25,444 nt of DNA from a virus: positions 1-25,444 of the IMG/VR virus record IMGVR_UViG_3300006112_000050, one strand, 5' to 3'. Both the position numbers and the translations under genes were made by a program. The notes under the pieces were generated by a model that was not told the DNA's origin, searched no databases, and saw nothing but the letters and a program-made list of their open reading frames with translations. This document shows positions 12,527-22,300 of the stretch, piece by piece (the stretch's first letter is position 1; each line of letters begins with the position of its first letter).

Positions 12527-15500
12527 TGGCAAACATTGAGTTAAATGTAGTTGCATTAGGAGACTTTTCAGTAGTCAATGATGCTATTGCAAAACTCAAG
12601 GCTAACATCGCATCCCTTAATGCATCTCTTGCAGGAGCAACTGGTGCATCTTTTGATAAAACTGCTGCTAGCGTAAAAACTCTTTCAAATGAATTTTCTT
12701 CAGCACTTACAAACAGTGGTTTGTTTACAAACCAAACAGTTTCTTTACAAAATGAAACAGAAAAGTTTGGACAAGCACTTCAAAAAGGAACATTAAGTTT
12801 AGGTACTTATTATCAAATTTTAACAAAACGTCAAGGCGAAGCAACTGATTCTGTAAAAGCTTTGGCGGTAGAACAAACTAAGTTACAAAATTCCGTAATA
12901 ATGGCTGACCCATCTAAGTCGGGCTTTTATTCTGTATTTACACCAAAGAGTATTGATGCTGTAGCAAATGCAACAAAGATTGCTGCAAACCAACAAAACA
13001 TTTATAACCTTGCTCTTAGAACAGGTTCCAACGAATTAATCAACTGGGGTAAAAATACCCAATGGGCTGGTCGTCAGCTAACAGTAGGTATGGCAATACC
13101 ATTGATGGTATTTGGACAACAAGCTGTATCTGCTTTTGATTCTGTAAACTCAGCATTGACTCAACTTCAAAAAGTTTATGGTGAAGGGTTAACTCCTCCA
13201 AGTCAAGACTCTATTAATCAAATTTCACAACAAGTTTTGGATCTAGGTAAAAGCATGGCTGCTACCTTAGGTATATCTCAAGAATTTACTGTTCAGGTAG
13301 CTACACAATTTGCTGCTATGGGCAAGCAAGGTCAAGATCTTTTAACAATTACTGAGCAAACTGATAGACTTGCTAAACTTGGTAACCTTGATCAAACAAC
13401 TGCAACAAATGCTGTTATTGCTTTGCAAAATGTTTATAAGATGAATACTACGGAACTTGCAGACGCTGTTAACTACTTTGGTGCTATGCAGAAGCAAACA
13501 TCTTTGTCTATGAGTGATTTGGTTCAATCTGAATCAAGAATTGGTCCAATCATTGAAGAGCTTGGTGGAACATATAAAGATTCTGCTGTAATGGTTCTTG
13601 CTATGAAAGAAGCTGGTGTGCCAGCTGCAAAATCTGCTAACGCACTTAAAGCTGCTATGGCATCTATCATTAACCCAACATCAGCAGCTACAAAAGAATT
13701 TGCATCTTTTGGAATTAACCTAAATAATATTAAGGACCAAAAGGGTCCAGTAAATATGATCCTTGCATTGCAAGAAGCATTAAAACCTTTGAGCAAAATG
13801 CAACAAGAACAGCTTATTGACAAGTTGTTTGGTAAGTATCAATTTGGTAATATCACAGCCCTTATTCAAAACTTAGGAACAGCGGGATCACAAACTGTAA
13901 ATGCTTTACAGGTTGCTAATGCAACATCAGGACAATTGGCAACTCTTGCTAACCAAGAAATTACACAAGTTACATCTTCTCCATCAGCACAATGGCAAAA
14001 AGCACTTGCAACATTTAAAGCAGATTTGTACCCAATAGGACAAGATATCCTTAAGCTTGGAACTAAATTGCTTGAATTTGGAAATAAAGTTTCTAAAGTA
14101 TTCCAAGGTCTTCCAGGCCCAGTAAAATTCTTCCTTGGACTTTTGGCGGGACTTACTGTAATAGCTGGACCTCTTCTTATGTTAACAGGTCTTATGGCTA
14201 ACTTTGTAGGTAACATATTAAAGGGTGTAATTAATCTTAAAGATTTGATAAGTGGTGGTAAAAGTTTAAGGCAATTATTGACACCAGAACTTATTGCTGC
14301 ACAAAATGCAAGTAGTCTTTTTGCAGATGGTATAAAAGGTGATATTGATCAAGTACAATTATTGACTCAAGCAATTACAGATTTGACAGCAAAACTTCAA
14401 ATAATGCAAGATCAAATGAACATTGGTGCTGGAATTGATAGTCTTAAATCAGCAGTAGGTGCAACAGCACAAGTTGAAACAAGCATATTTGAACAAATGG
14501 CATTACCAGGATTTGCAGATGGCGGAATAATATCTGGCCCTGGGTCGGGAACTTCAGACAGTATTCTTGCAAGAGTTTCTAATGGTGAAACAATTCTTAC
14601 AGCAGAACAAACAAGAAAAAATGCTGGCGTAATTACAGATATTATTTTAGGAAGAGAAATTCCTGGCTATATGGCTGGTAATGTAGATGAAGAAGATCTT
14701 GGACCAGGAGAGTATCTTGCACATCATAAATCAGATATACCAACTAAATTGGCAAACATACCAGGGTTGATGGATGCAACTTCTGGAGATTATGAAAAAA
14801 TTCAAAATAAATTAAGTTCATCTTTTGAAGAATTAGGAAAACTTTTTGACACCAGCTTTGATCCAAAAAAATGGATAGGACAGATCAGAACTAATTTGTC
14901 ACATTTTACAGAAGGTATATCTAACTGGACTAAAAGTGGCACAAAGATTTATAGATCAAAAGAACTTTATGGCCTATCTGGAATAGAAAATGCACCATTG
15001 TCAACTTTTTCTTCACATTTTAAAAATGGTAAAGAAAATGATCCAGTAAGAGATTATTATAACAGGGTTATTGAATCTGTAAAAGGTGATATTGATGAAG
15101 CAGATATAGAGCACATAAAAAATGGAGGACAACCAATAACCGAAGCACAACAATTGTTGTGGAGTAAAATAACTGGTCGAGTTAAACAAGATATTATAAG
15201 TACAGTAAATACTGGTAGTCCTGTTACAGAAGGCGACATGCCACTTCTTGAAACAGTGCAAAAAGGTCCAAGAAAAGGAAAGTTTAGATTAAAATCTGCC
15301 ACCTCAGGAGGTTATGGTGAAGGCGGAGCACTTTTTGCTGCTCACGATGTTGTAGAAGCTAGAAGAACAGGAGAGCTAAATCCAGTAGAAGCCATGAGGC
15401 TTGATAACTGGGCACCAGGTAAGAACGCTCCTGGCGATTCAAGTGAAAAATACGTAGGGGCTTTAGAAAGACAAATAAATGTATTAAAAACTTCTAATCC

Positions 15501-18162
15501 TCAAAATATAGAAGCTATCAAAAAAGCAGAAAGTCAATTACAAAATGCAATAGAGGCAGCCAAACTTGATGGCTATGCAGAACAATTAAAAGATTTAGAA
15601 GAAGCGGGTAAAAAAGAAACTCAAGAGTATAAGAATATAGCACAACAAATTGCAGCGGGTATTGATCAAGGAATAACAGACTCGCTGGTGCATGCAAGTG
15701 ATACTTCAAAGCAATATATAAATGGAATATTGGAAGAGATGCAAAGTACTGCACGAATTCATTCTCCTTCAAGATTATTTGCAGATGAAGTCGGTGAACC
15801 TATAGGTCAAGGTATTACTCAAGGTATTCAAAGTTCTATGAGTTCAACTGGTTCTGCTATACATGAAGAACTATTAAGTTTTATTCCACAAATTGAATCA
15901 TTTGCTCCAATGACAGAAGAAGCTTCTCAGCAAATTGGTAATTCAATGTTGGCTGGAATTACCGTTCCACTTAATACATTAGGTGGGGCAGTTCAAGAAA
16001 AATTCATGCAAATGGCTGCACAAATTACAGCCGAAGGTCCTGCATTAACTGAAGCAATTGTTGCACCTATAGAAGCTGCAAATGTTGAAATTCAAGATAT
16101 GCAAATGGAACTTCCGCTTTCATCTTGGCAAACACCAGATTTAACACCTCAAGTTGGTCCAATGATGGCAAATGGTGGATTCTATTCTAATGAAATTGCT
16201 CCAGGAATAAGCGGTACTGCTGAAGAAGCAGCAAATGCAGATGCTGAAGCAACATCTAAGTTAGCTAAGGCAAAAGAATCTTTATTAAATAAAGTTAAAA
16301 AAGAAGACGGTTCACTAAGAGGCTCTGTAAAGGGTGGATTAGGAATGGCTACGATGATGGGTGGACAAGCAATTGCTCAAGCCCTTCCGCAAGGTAGCGT
16401 TTTAGCTTCAGCAGCAACCAATGTAGGAACATATGCGGGTATGGGTATGATGTTCGGACCAGAAGGTGCTGCAGTCGGTGCTGCTATTGGAGGCGTAGTA
16501 ACAGCATTCCAAGCAATAAGCACTTCTATGCGTCAAAGTTCTAATGCAATAAAGAGTTCGTTTACAACAAGTGCAGAAGCTGCACAACAATTTAATGTTC
16601 ATTTTGAACCTTTGGCGGTATATGATTTTGCTAAGCCTACAGATGGATTAAGTAAGCATACACAATCAATTTCAGATAATATGGGTGCTGTTGAAAAATT
16701 AACTCAAGCTTATCTAAATTCATCAAATCAAATGGACAAGGATGCTTTAGCTAAACTTAAAGGAGATACCAAGGATCAGGCATTGACGGCATCACTTGAA
16801 ACTGTTGCAGCAGATACCTCAACAGGACAAATGAATTTTCAAGAAGCTTTGGCAGATGCTATTTCAAGACTTACAGCAGCTGGCGCAGGCACTGAAGAAA
16901 TAATGCAAATAAAAAATGAAATAATTGCTGCAAATGCTGGTAAAAGCGGAAAAGATACTAATGACGCAACTGGACTATTCGGTGCATATAATGCAGGAAA
17001 TGTAGGAATAGGTAATAATGGAGAAGTTCTTACCATGGATGATAAGAATATTAATGCTGCGGGAATGGGTCAGACTTTACTTCAATTAACTCAAACTGGA
17101 TTAGCTAACACTATAGCTCAATTTGTACAAATGTCCAAAGAATCTCCTGATTCTTACAAAAAATTATTATCTGATCAAGCCGTTTATGGTAATCTTGCTA
17201 ATCAAGTTCAAGGTGATAATGCTTGGCAAGATGCTTATACAGCTATGGCAACTAATAGCAAAACTGGTCAAGACACAACTAATGTCCAGGCTTTGACTGA
17301 AGCAATGGCAGAATATAACAGTGGGTATTTTAGCTCAGCTGGACATTCAGTAACAGAGCTTGAAGATGCAATGAAAAAGGGGCCTGATGCTCTTGAAGCT
17401 TTTGTTAAAGAAAATTCAGCAGCAATAACAAAATGGCAAGCAGATAATACAGCTGCAGTTGCAGGTAATCCCCCACCTCCACCTCCACCAACTCCTCCAC
17501 CAACTGGTTTAGGAGGCGTACCAACTGGTACTCCTCAAGAAAAAACTTTGCAAGCACAAATTCAAACATCTCTTGATGCTCAAAATGCACAATTAAAGAT
17601 TGTTAAAGATCAACTTACCACACAACAAAAAATTGCTGCAGAAGCAAAAGCACAGTTGCAATATCAACAACAAATTACTGGGTTGCAGAATGATATGAAA
17701 ACTGCTATGATTAGTGGTAACTATTTGCAAGCAGCAACATTAAAACAACAAATTTCAGGTGCAAAAGTTGACTTTAATGCTTCTTCAGTTCAGCAAAAAT
17801 TGCAAGATCAATCTGATGCTATGTCAGCAAATGCAGATGCAATTAACCAAGGTTTGCAAGATTTGAAAAATGCTATTGCAAATGGTATTACGGATTTAAG
17901 TCAGTTGCCAGCTTCTGTTTCAGCAGCAAAAGCATTAGGAACAATTAATGCACAGGCCGTAAGTTCTGGAATAGCAACTGGTCAAGGACCTACTGTAACA
18001 ACTGTTATTCAGGTGACGGGAACTGTGACGGGGACTTCAACTACAAGCTCTCATCCAAATACTACATCTACTGTTCAAACAACTAATGTTAATCCATTAG
18101 CTACAAAAATAAATCCAGGTAATACTGGAAGTACAAGATCAACAAATATGGGAGTATCATGA
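12526..18162 (+). CDS. Tape measure protein
   Basis: This 1878-residue protein sets tail length. The N-terminal 180 residues are helical. Residues about 190-430 match the TP901/PhageMin_Tail core (ESRIGPIIEELGGTYKDSAVMVLAMKEAGVPAAKSANALKAAMASIINP). A hydrophobic span lies at about 528-570. About 660-705 has the common tape-measure motif GGIISGPGSGTSDSILARVSNGE, and about 1079-1100 has HSPSRLFADEVGEPIGQGI. Between these, about 718-990 is a block I do not recognise. About 1265-1335 is Gly/Ala-rich and hydrophobic (GMMFGPEGAAVGAAIGGVV). A polyproline run at about 1648-1660 precedes a C-terminal coiled coil. If the whole chain spans the tube at about 0.15 nm per residue, the tail would be near 280 nm, an upper bound. 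No peptidase motif is certain. Confidence 0.92.
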   Translation: MANIELNVVALGDFSVVNDAIAKLKANIASLNASLAGATGASFDKTAASVKTLSNEFSSALTNSGLFTNQTVSLQNETEKFGQALQKGTLSLGTYYQILTKRQGEATDSVKALAVEQTKLQNSVIMADPSKSGFYSVFTPKSIDAVANATKIAANQQNIYNLALRTGSNELINWGKNTQWAGRQLTVGMAIPLMVFGQQAVSAFDSVNSALTQLQKVYGEGLTPPSQDSINQISQQVLDLGKSMAATLGISQEFTVQVATQFAAMGKQGQDLLTITEQTDRLAKLGNLDQTTATNAVIALQNVYKMNTTELADAVNYFGAMQKQTSLSMSDLVQSESRIGPIIEELGGTYKDSAVMVLAMKEAGVPAAKSANALKAAMASIINPTSAATKEFASFGINLNNIKDQKGPVNMILALQEALKPLSKMQQEQLIDKLFGKYQFGNITALIQNLGTAGSQTVNALQVANATSGQLATLANQEITQVTSSPSAQWQKALATFKADLYPIGQDILKLGTKLLEFGNKVSKVFQGLPGPVKFFLGLLAGLTVIAGPLLMLTGLMANFVGNILKGVINLKDLISGGKSLRQLLTPELIAAQNASSLFADGIKGDIDQVQLLTQAITDLTAKLQIMQDQMNIGAGIDSLKSAVGATAQVETSIFEQMALPGFADGGIISGPGSGTSDSILARVSNGETILTAEQTRKNAGVITDIILGREIPGYMAGNVDEEDLGPGEYLAHHKSDIPTKLANIPGLMDATSGDYEKIQNKLSSSFEELGKLFDTSFDPKKWIGQIRTNLSHFTEGISNWTKSGTKIYRSKELYGLSGIENAPLSTFSSHFKNGKENDPVRDYYNRVIESVKGDIDEADIEHIKNGGQPITEAQQLLWSKITGRVKQDIISTVNTGSPVTEGDMPLLETVQKGPRKGKFRLKSATSGGYGEGGALFAAHDVVEARRTGELNPVEAMRLDNWAPGKNAPGDSSEKYVGALERQINVLKTSNPQNIEAIKKAESQLQNAIEAAKLDGYAEQLKDLEEAGKKETQEYKNIAQQIAAGIDQGITDSLVHASDTSKQYINGILEEMQSTARIHSPSRLFADEVGEPIGQGITQGIQSSMSSTGSAIHEELLSFIPQIESFAPMTEEASQQIGNSMLAGITVPLNTLGGAVQEKFMQMAAQITAEGPALTEAIVAPIEAANVEIQDMQMELPLSSWQTPDLTPQVGPMMANGGFYSNEIAPGISGTAEEAANADAEATSKLAKAKESLLNKVKKEDGSLRGSVKGGLGMATMMGGQAIAQALPQGSVLASAATNVGTYAGMGMMFGPEGAAVGAAIGGVVTAFQAISTSMRQSSNAIKSSFTTSAEAAQQFNVHFEPLAVYDFAKPTDGLSKHTQSISDNMGAVEKLTQAYLNSSNQMDKDALAKLKGDTKDQALTASLETVAADTSTGQMNFQEALADAISRLTAAGAGTEEIMQIKNEIIAANAGKSGKDTNDATGLFGAYNAGNVGIGNNGEVLTMDDKNINAAGMGQTLLQLTQTGLANTIAQFVQMSKESPDSYKKLLSDQAVYGNLANQVQGDNAWQDAYTAMATNSKTGQDTTNVQALTEAMAEYNSGYFSSAGHSVTELEDAMKKGPDALEAFVKENSAAITKWQADNTAAVAGNPPPPPPPTPPPTGLGGVPTGTPQEKTLQAQIQTSLDAQNAQLKIVKDQLTTQQKIAAEAKAQLQYQQQITGLQNDMKTAMISGNYLQAATLKQQISGAKVDFNASSVQQKLQDQSDAMSANADAINQGLQDLKNAIANGITDLSQLPASVSAAKALGTINAQAVSSGIATGQGPTVTTVIQVTGTVTGTSTTSSHPNTTSTVQTTNVNPLATKINPGNTGSTRSTNMGVS

Positions 18163-19376
18163 CATATCAAATAGCACAAGGTGTGCAAGTATCAATAGAT
18201 AATAATAACTGGTATGCACTTACAGATCATAATCGCCAGCCAATCAATATTACATATAACTTGATCGAACAAGCAGACAGAATGGCAAATGGAACAATGC
18301 GTAAATATGTTATTGCCAGAAAGTTTGTTCATAAAATTGAATGGAAAGATGTTCCAACTCTTGATAGCTACCTTGTAGATTATAATGGCGGGGCATCAAC
18401 TGTTACTACCACAAATAATGCAACTACACAAACAAATACACAGGCTAATACAAAAAATATATATGTTCCAAGTGTAGCAAATATTAGTGGTTCTTTTGTT
18501 GCCTACCTTGGAGATGGCGGAAGTCATACAGTTATACCTTTGACAAGCAATGTAACTCCTTTACCAAGAGTAGGTGAACTTGTAATTATTTCTGGATTGA
18601 CTGGCAGTAGTAGCGGTTATCTTCAAAATGCACAATATTTTGTAACCTCAGTTGCTGATGGACAAATTACTATATCTACGCCAAATGTTCCATTTGGACC
18701 AATAGAGCCAGTAAATGGTACAATATCTTGGATTGCAGGAATACCCGTTGCTGTGGCTTTGCCAGGAACACATTTCCCAGAACAATCTGCTGGAACGGCT
18801 TCTCAAACTTGGTTTGGAACAGGTTTGAATTCAGATCAATTAGCAGCGGTATTAAATGTTGGCGATACCATTACTATTTTTGGATCTTCAAATGGATCTT
18901 TTGATGGAGTATTTACAGTAAGAGCAATTTATACAAACTGCTTCCTTGTTGATCTAGTAACTCCAAGCATTGTTGGTATGAGTTATAATACTCATTATAT
19001 ACAGGGAAGTTATCCAAATAATGTTGCAACTCCAGTTACAGTTACAGCTCCCGTCACAACTTCCTTTCAAGGACCTTACGGACCAGCTTGGCTAAAAGCT
19101 TTTTATGAGGGTAACTACAGCAATCCAGTTTATGTTAGATTTATCTTTGCACAGCAAGAGCCTTCTGTAAATAACTTGCCAATTCAAAACACATATACAT
19201 CTTCACTTCAAAATTCCCTAGGAACAAATCCAGCCACAGGAAATCCCTGGAACGTATATCAAGCCTTTATGACTACTTTTACTTACGATGTGACAAAAAG
19301 AATGAAAGGCAACGCATGGACTGGCGGAGTGGGTTATGATCATGTTGATGTTACAATAGAGTTTACGGAGGTATAA
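18159..19376 (+). CDS. Distal tail / minor tail protein with internal beta modules
   Basis: This 405-residue protein overlaps the tape measure stop by ATGA. The N-terminal about 80 residues (VQVSIDNNNWYALTDHNRQPINITYNLIEQADRMANGTMRKYVIARKFVHKIEWKDVP) and C-terminal about 90 residues (WLKAFYEGNYSNPVYVRF...YQAFMTTFTYDVTKRMKG...HVDVTIEFTEV) look like two halves of a distal-tail (Dit-like) beta domain. Residues about 95-310 appear to be an insertion containing two similar modules, around 135 (RVGELVIISGLTGSSSG) and 232 (NVGDTITIFGSSNGSFDG), each followed by strands. Position between tape measure and hub fits the ring at the tail tip. The module function, perhaps surface display or host contact, is inference. 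Confidence 0.7.
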   Translation: MTYQIAQGVQVSIDNNNWYALTDHNRQPINITYNLIEQADRMANGTMRKYVIARKFVHKIEWKDVPTLDSYLVDYNGGASTVTTTNNATTQTNTQANTKNIYVPSVANISGSFVAYLGDGGSHTVIPLTSNVTPLPRVGELVIISGLTGSSSGYLQNAQYFVTSVADGQITISTPNVPFGPIEPVNGTISWIAGIPVAVALPGTHFPEQSAGTASQTWFGTGLNSDQLAAVLNVGDTITIFGSSNGSFDGVFTVRAIYTNCFLVDLVTPSIVGMSYNTHYIQGSYPNNVATPVTVTAPVTTSFQGPYGPAWLKAFYEGNYSNPVYVRFIFAQQEPSVNNLPIQNTYTSSLQNSLGTNPATGNPWNVYQAFMTTFTYDVTKRMKGNAWTGGVGYDHVDVTIEFTEV

Positions 19377-22300
19377 TGCTTAATACACAGTACTCTAATG
19401 TTTTTGCGGGTAAAAATCCTGCAAGTTCTGTAACACTTGTTCCAATAGCTTCTGCTGAATGGAATCAAAACATATATAATCAGCCTTACATAACCTTTGC
19501 TGGAACGGGATCTTCAGAAACAATAGGTAATCCCTCTATAACAGTAACAGATGTTACGGGTACAGCAAATGCTTTTATAGGCAATGTAACAACTAAAAGC
19601 TTTAGCATGACAGGAACACAGCATTCTGTCTCATATACATTTTCTACACCAAGCCATTCTCCTGCTTATAAAATTATTACTTATATTCAAACTGATTCAG
19701 ATTTGCCTATTATGGCAAACGCATACGCTAAAGGATCTGCAACACAATTTGGATCATCATCAATAGACATTAGCTCATTTGGATATGTAAAGTTAATTAC
19801 ATATGTTGGATCTTCAGGTTCAACAGATACTATATCTAACCTAACATATACAATTAATTTGAATACATATGATTCAGCAGATCTAACTGATCCGATAAAT
19901 ATTTATTATACCCAGCCAGAAGTGTTTCCTATTTCTTACAACAGTTATCAAAACGATTCTTTGTGGCCTACAGATAGCGTGTTTGGTTCGTTTAGGCCTG
20001 GAGAGTCATATGTGCCAAGCGGTAACGTATTTTCTTGGCATTCTAATAGCCAACCGTTTGATAATTCATTCAGACAAATAACAACGGAGACAGTTATTGG
20101 TCATAGTCAACTTTACGCACCAGTTACTGCAATTACACAAAACCCACAATTTGGTTTAGCAACTCCTCCACAACCTATGTATAAAAATGTTATGCCTAGC
20201 GATATGGCTCCTTATAAGTATTTTGTTTCTGATACATCTACTCATACGCCAAATCCAAGTCTTACTGCTATATATCAGCCAAATATCTATGCTAACAAAC
20301 TAGTGCTTAAATTTAATACAACACAAACAGTTCCAATAATTGATGTTGTTTTGGACGGGACTACAATAGCACACAACATATCTGTTCCTTCAAATGGAGT
20401 GTTAGTTCTTTATTACAATGGATCATCATGGACAACTTCCCCTTGGTCAAAAATGCCAGTATTTTCTTCAACTGGTCAGATTAGTATTTTGAAGAGTTTT
20501 GGCAAGATTACTGTAACTCAAACTGCTCAAGTAAATAATAATCCTTTCAATTCTTACACAAGTCCTTATGTAGAAGCAGACTTGACTAGAATGCAACTTA
20601 TTGAAGTTTCACCAAGAATTGAAGTTGATATAACTCCATTTATAATGCAGTTTGATATTACAAAACAACTTGACTCGAAGAACAACTATATTCCTATTTC
20701 TTCTATCAACCCAAATCAGGCTGACATAACTCTTTCAGCTATCCCCTTGTCTAATAACAATGCTCCCGTTCCAATATTTTCTAGTCAGAATCAAAACTCA
20801 GTTTTGTACAACATGATGAAGAAAAATGTAAAATTCTATCTTGGTTGGAACTTTGAAAGTTATTTCCAAAATGGAGAAATAACGCCAAACACTTATATTC
20901 CAGCAGGAGTTTACTATGCAAACACTTGGGATGAAACAGATATTCAAACAGTAAAAATTGGCTGCTATGATATTGTAAATTATTTACAAACTGTACCAGC
21001 TCCTGATTATGTTGCAAGTAATAAGTCTATATTTGATATTATCACCAACATACTAGATTTGGCGGGATATACAGATTACGACTACGATAGCCTTTATAAA
21101 GTAACAAATGATAAGTATACCGCTATGGATATGTACTATTATTTCTGTAACTCACAATCAGCAACCCTATATGACGCATTATCAGAACTTTTCTTGGCTC
21201 ATCAAATTGGTGCATATATTGATGAGTGGGGAGTTATGAAATTCTTAAGCCTTGCAAATATCATGAGATATCAAGATGTTACAGTAGAGTTTGATGATGC
21301 TAGCGTAATTCAAGGTGGATATTCTATTACAAATAAGCAGAAGCCTGGATCTATTACAATTAGCTATCAAGAGCCAAAGGTTACACAATCTCTTGCATTA
21401 CAAAATGCCACAAATCCAGGTGCTCAAAATTCACCATCATTTATCTATACAACATCAAATGAAGTTTTGTGGACACAAAAAGATGCAGATGCAGTAGGAT
21501 CAAATTATCTTTCAACATCAATGCTTGAAAAAGATAACTTCTTCCAAATGAACAACAACTCTTTGCTTGACATATTTCATACATACCTATTGAATACAGA
21601 CGGCTATGCAGTAATTGAAAATGAAGTAGTCTCATTCTTATACAAAGAATATTTGCTAGGTCAAACTTCTAGTTTGCAAGACATTACCAAAGATTATGAT
21701 CCAGATACCAATACATTTGGAGTATACGAATATGTTTATCCAAAGACTGATCTTGAACTAGCTTCATTTGTTGGTCAATTTGTAAAAAAGCATCAAGCGG
21801 GACTTTTAATAAATAATGGCTTACCTGTTAAAGGAAAAACTGGATTATTAGTGCCTCCATCCCCAGTAGACGTAACAATTGTACCTACTGGAAAAATTTC
21901 TAATATTAGAAGAGGAATGTTCGGAACTGTACCATCAGATCATAAAATAATAGAACAGTTGTCAGATAAAAATCTAACAGCTGAAAACTGTGCTACAGCC
22001 ATAGTTCAAGATATTTTGGCTAGTTCAGATAATCCAAAAATAACAAAGATTCAAGTATCACCAAATAATTCAGGCTGGACTTATATTTATAATGCAAATG
22101 TAGTTAATCCAGGATTCAGAACATATTCTGCTAAATTTGATTTGAATGCAGGATCACCAATATCTGCAGGCGTATTCTTTAGATCAACCGATCTTGAATA
22201 TCGTGTAGAATTAATTCAGGTATCAAATGCTGTTGCATCAAACATATCTGCACCACCTCCGCCACCTGCAACTCCTACACCACCACCACCATATGGTTCT

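Noticed and set aside
13524-14216. Long antisense ORFs opposite the tape measure gene
   Set aside because: They are mirror frames of a biased coding sequence, with no SD or promoter and no recognisable domains.
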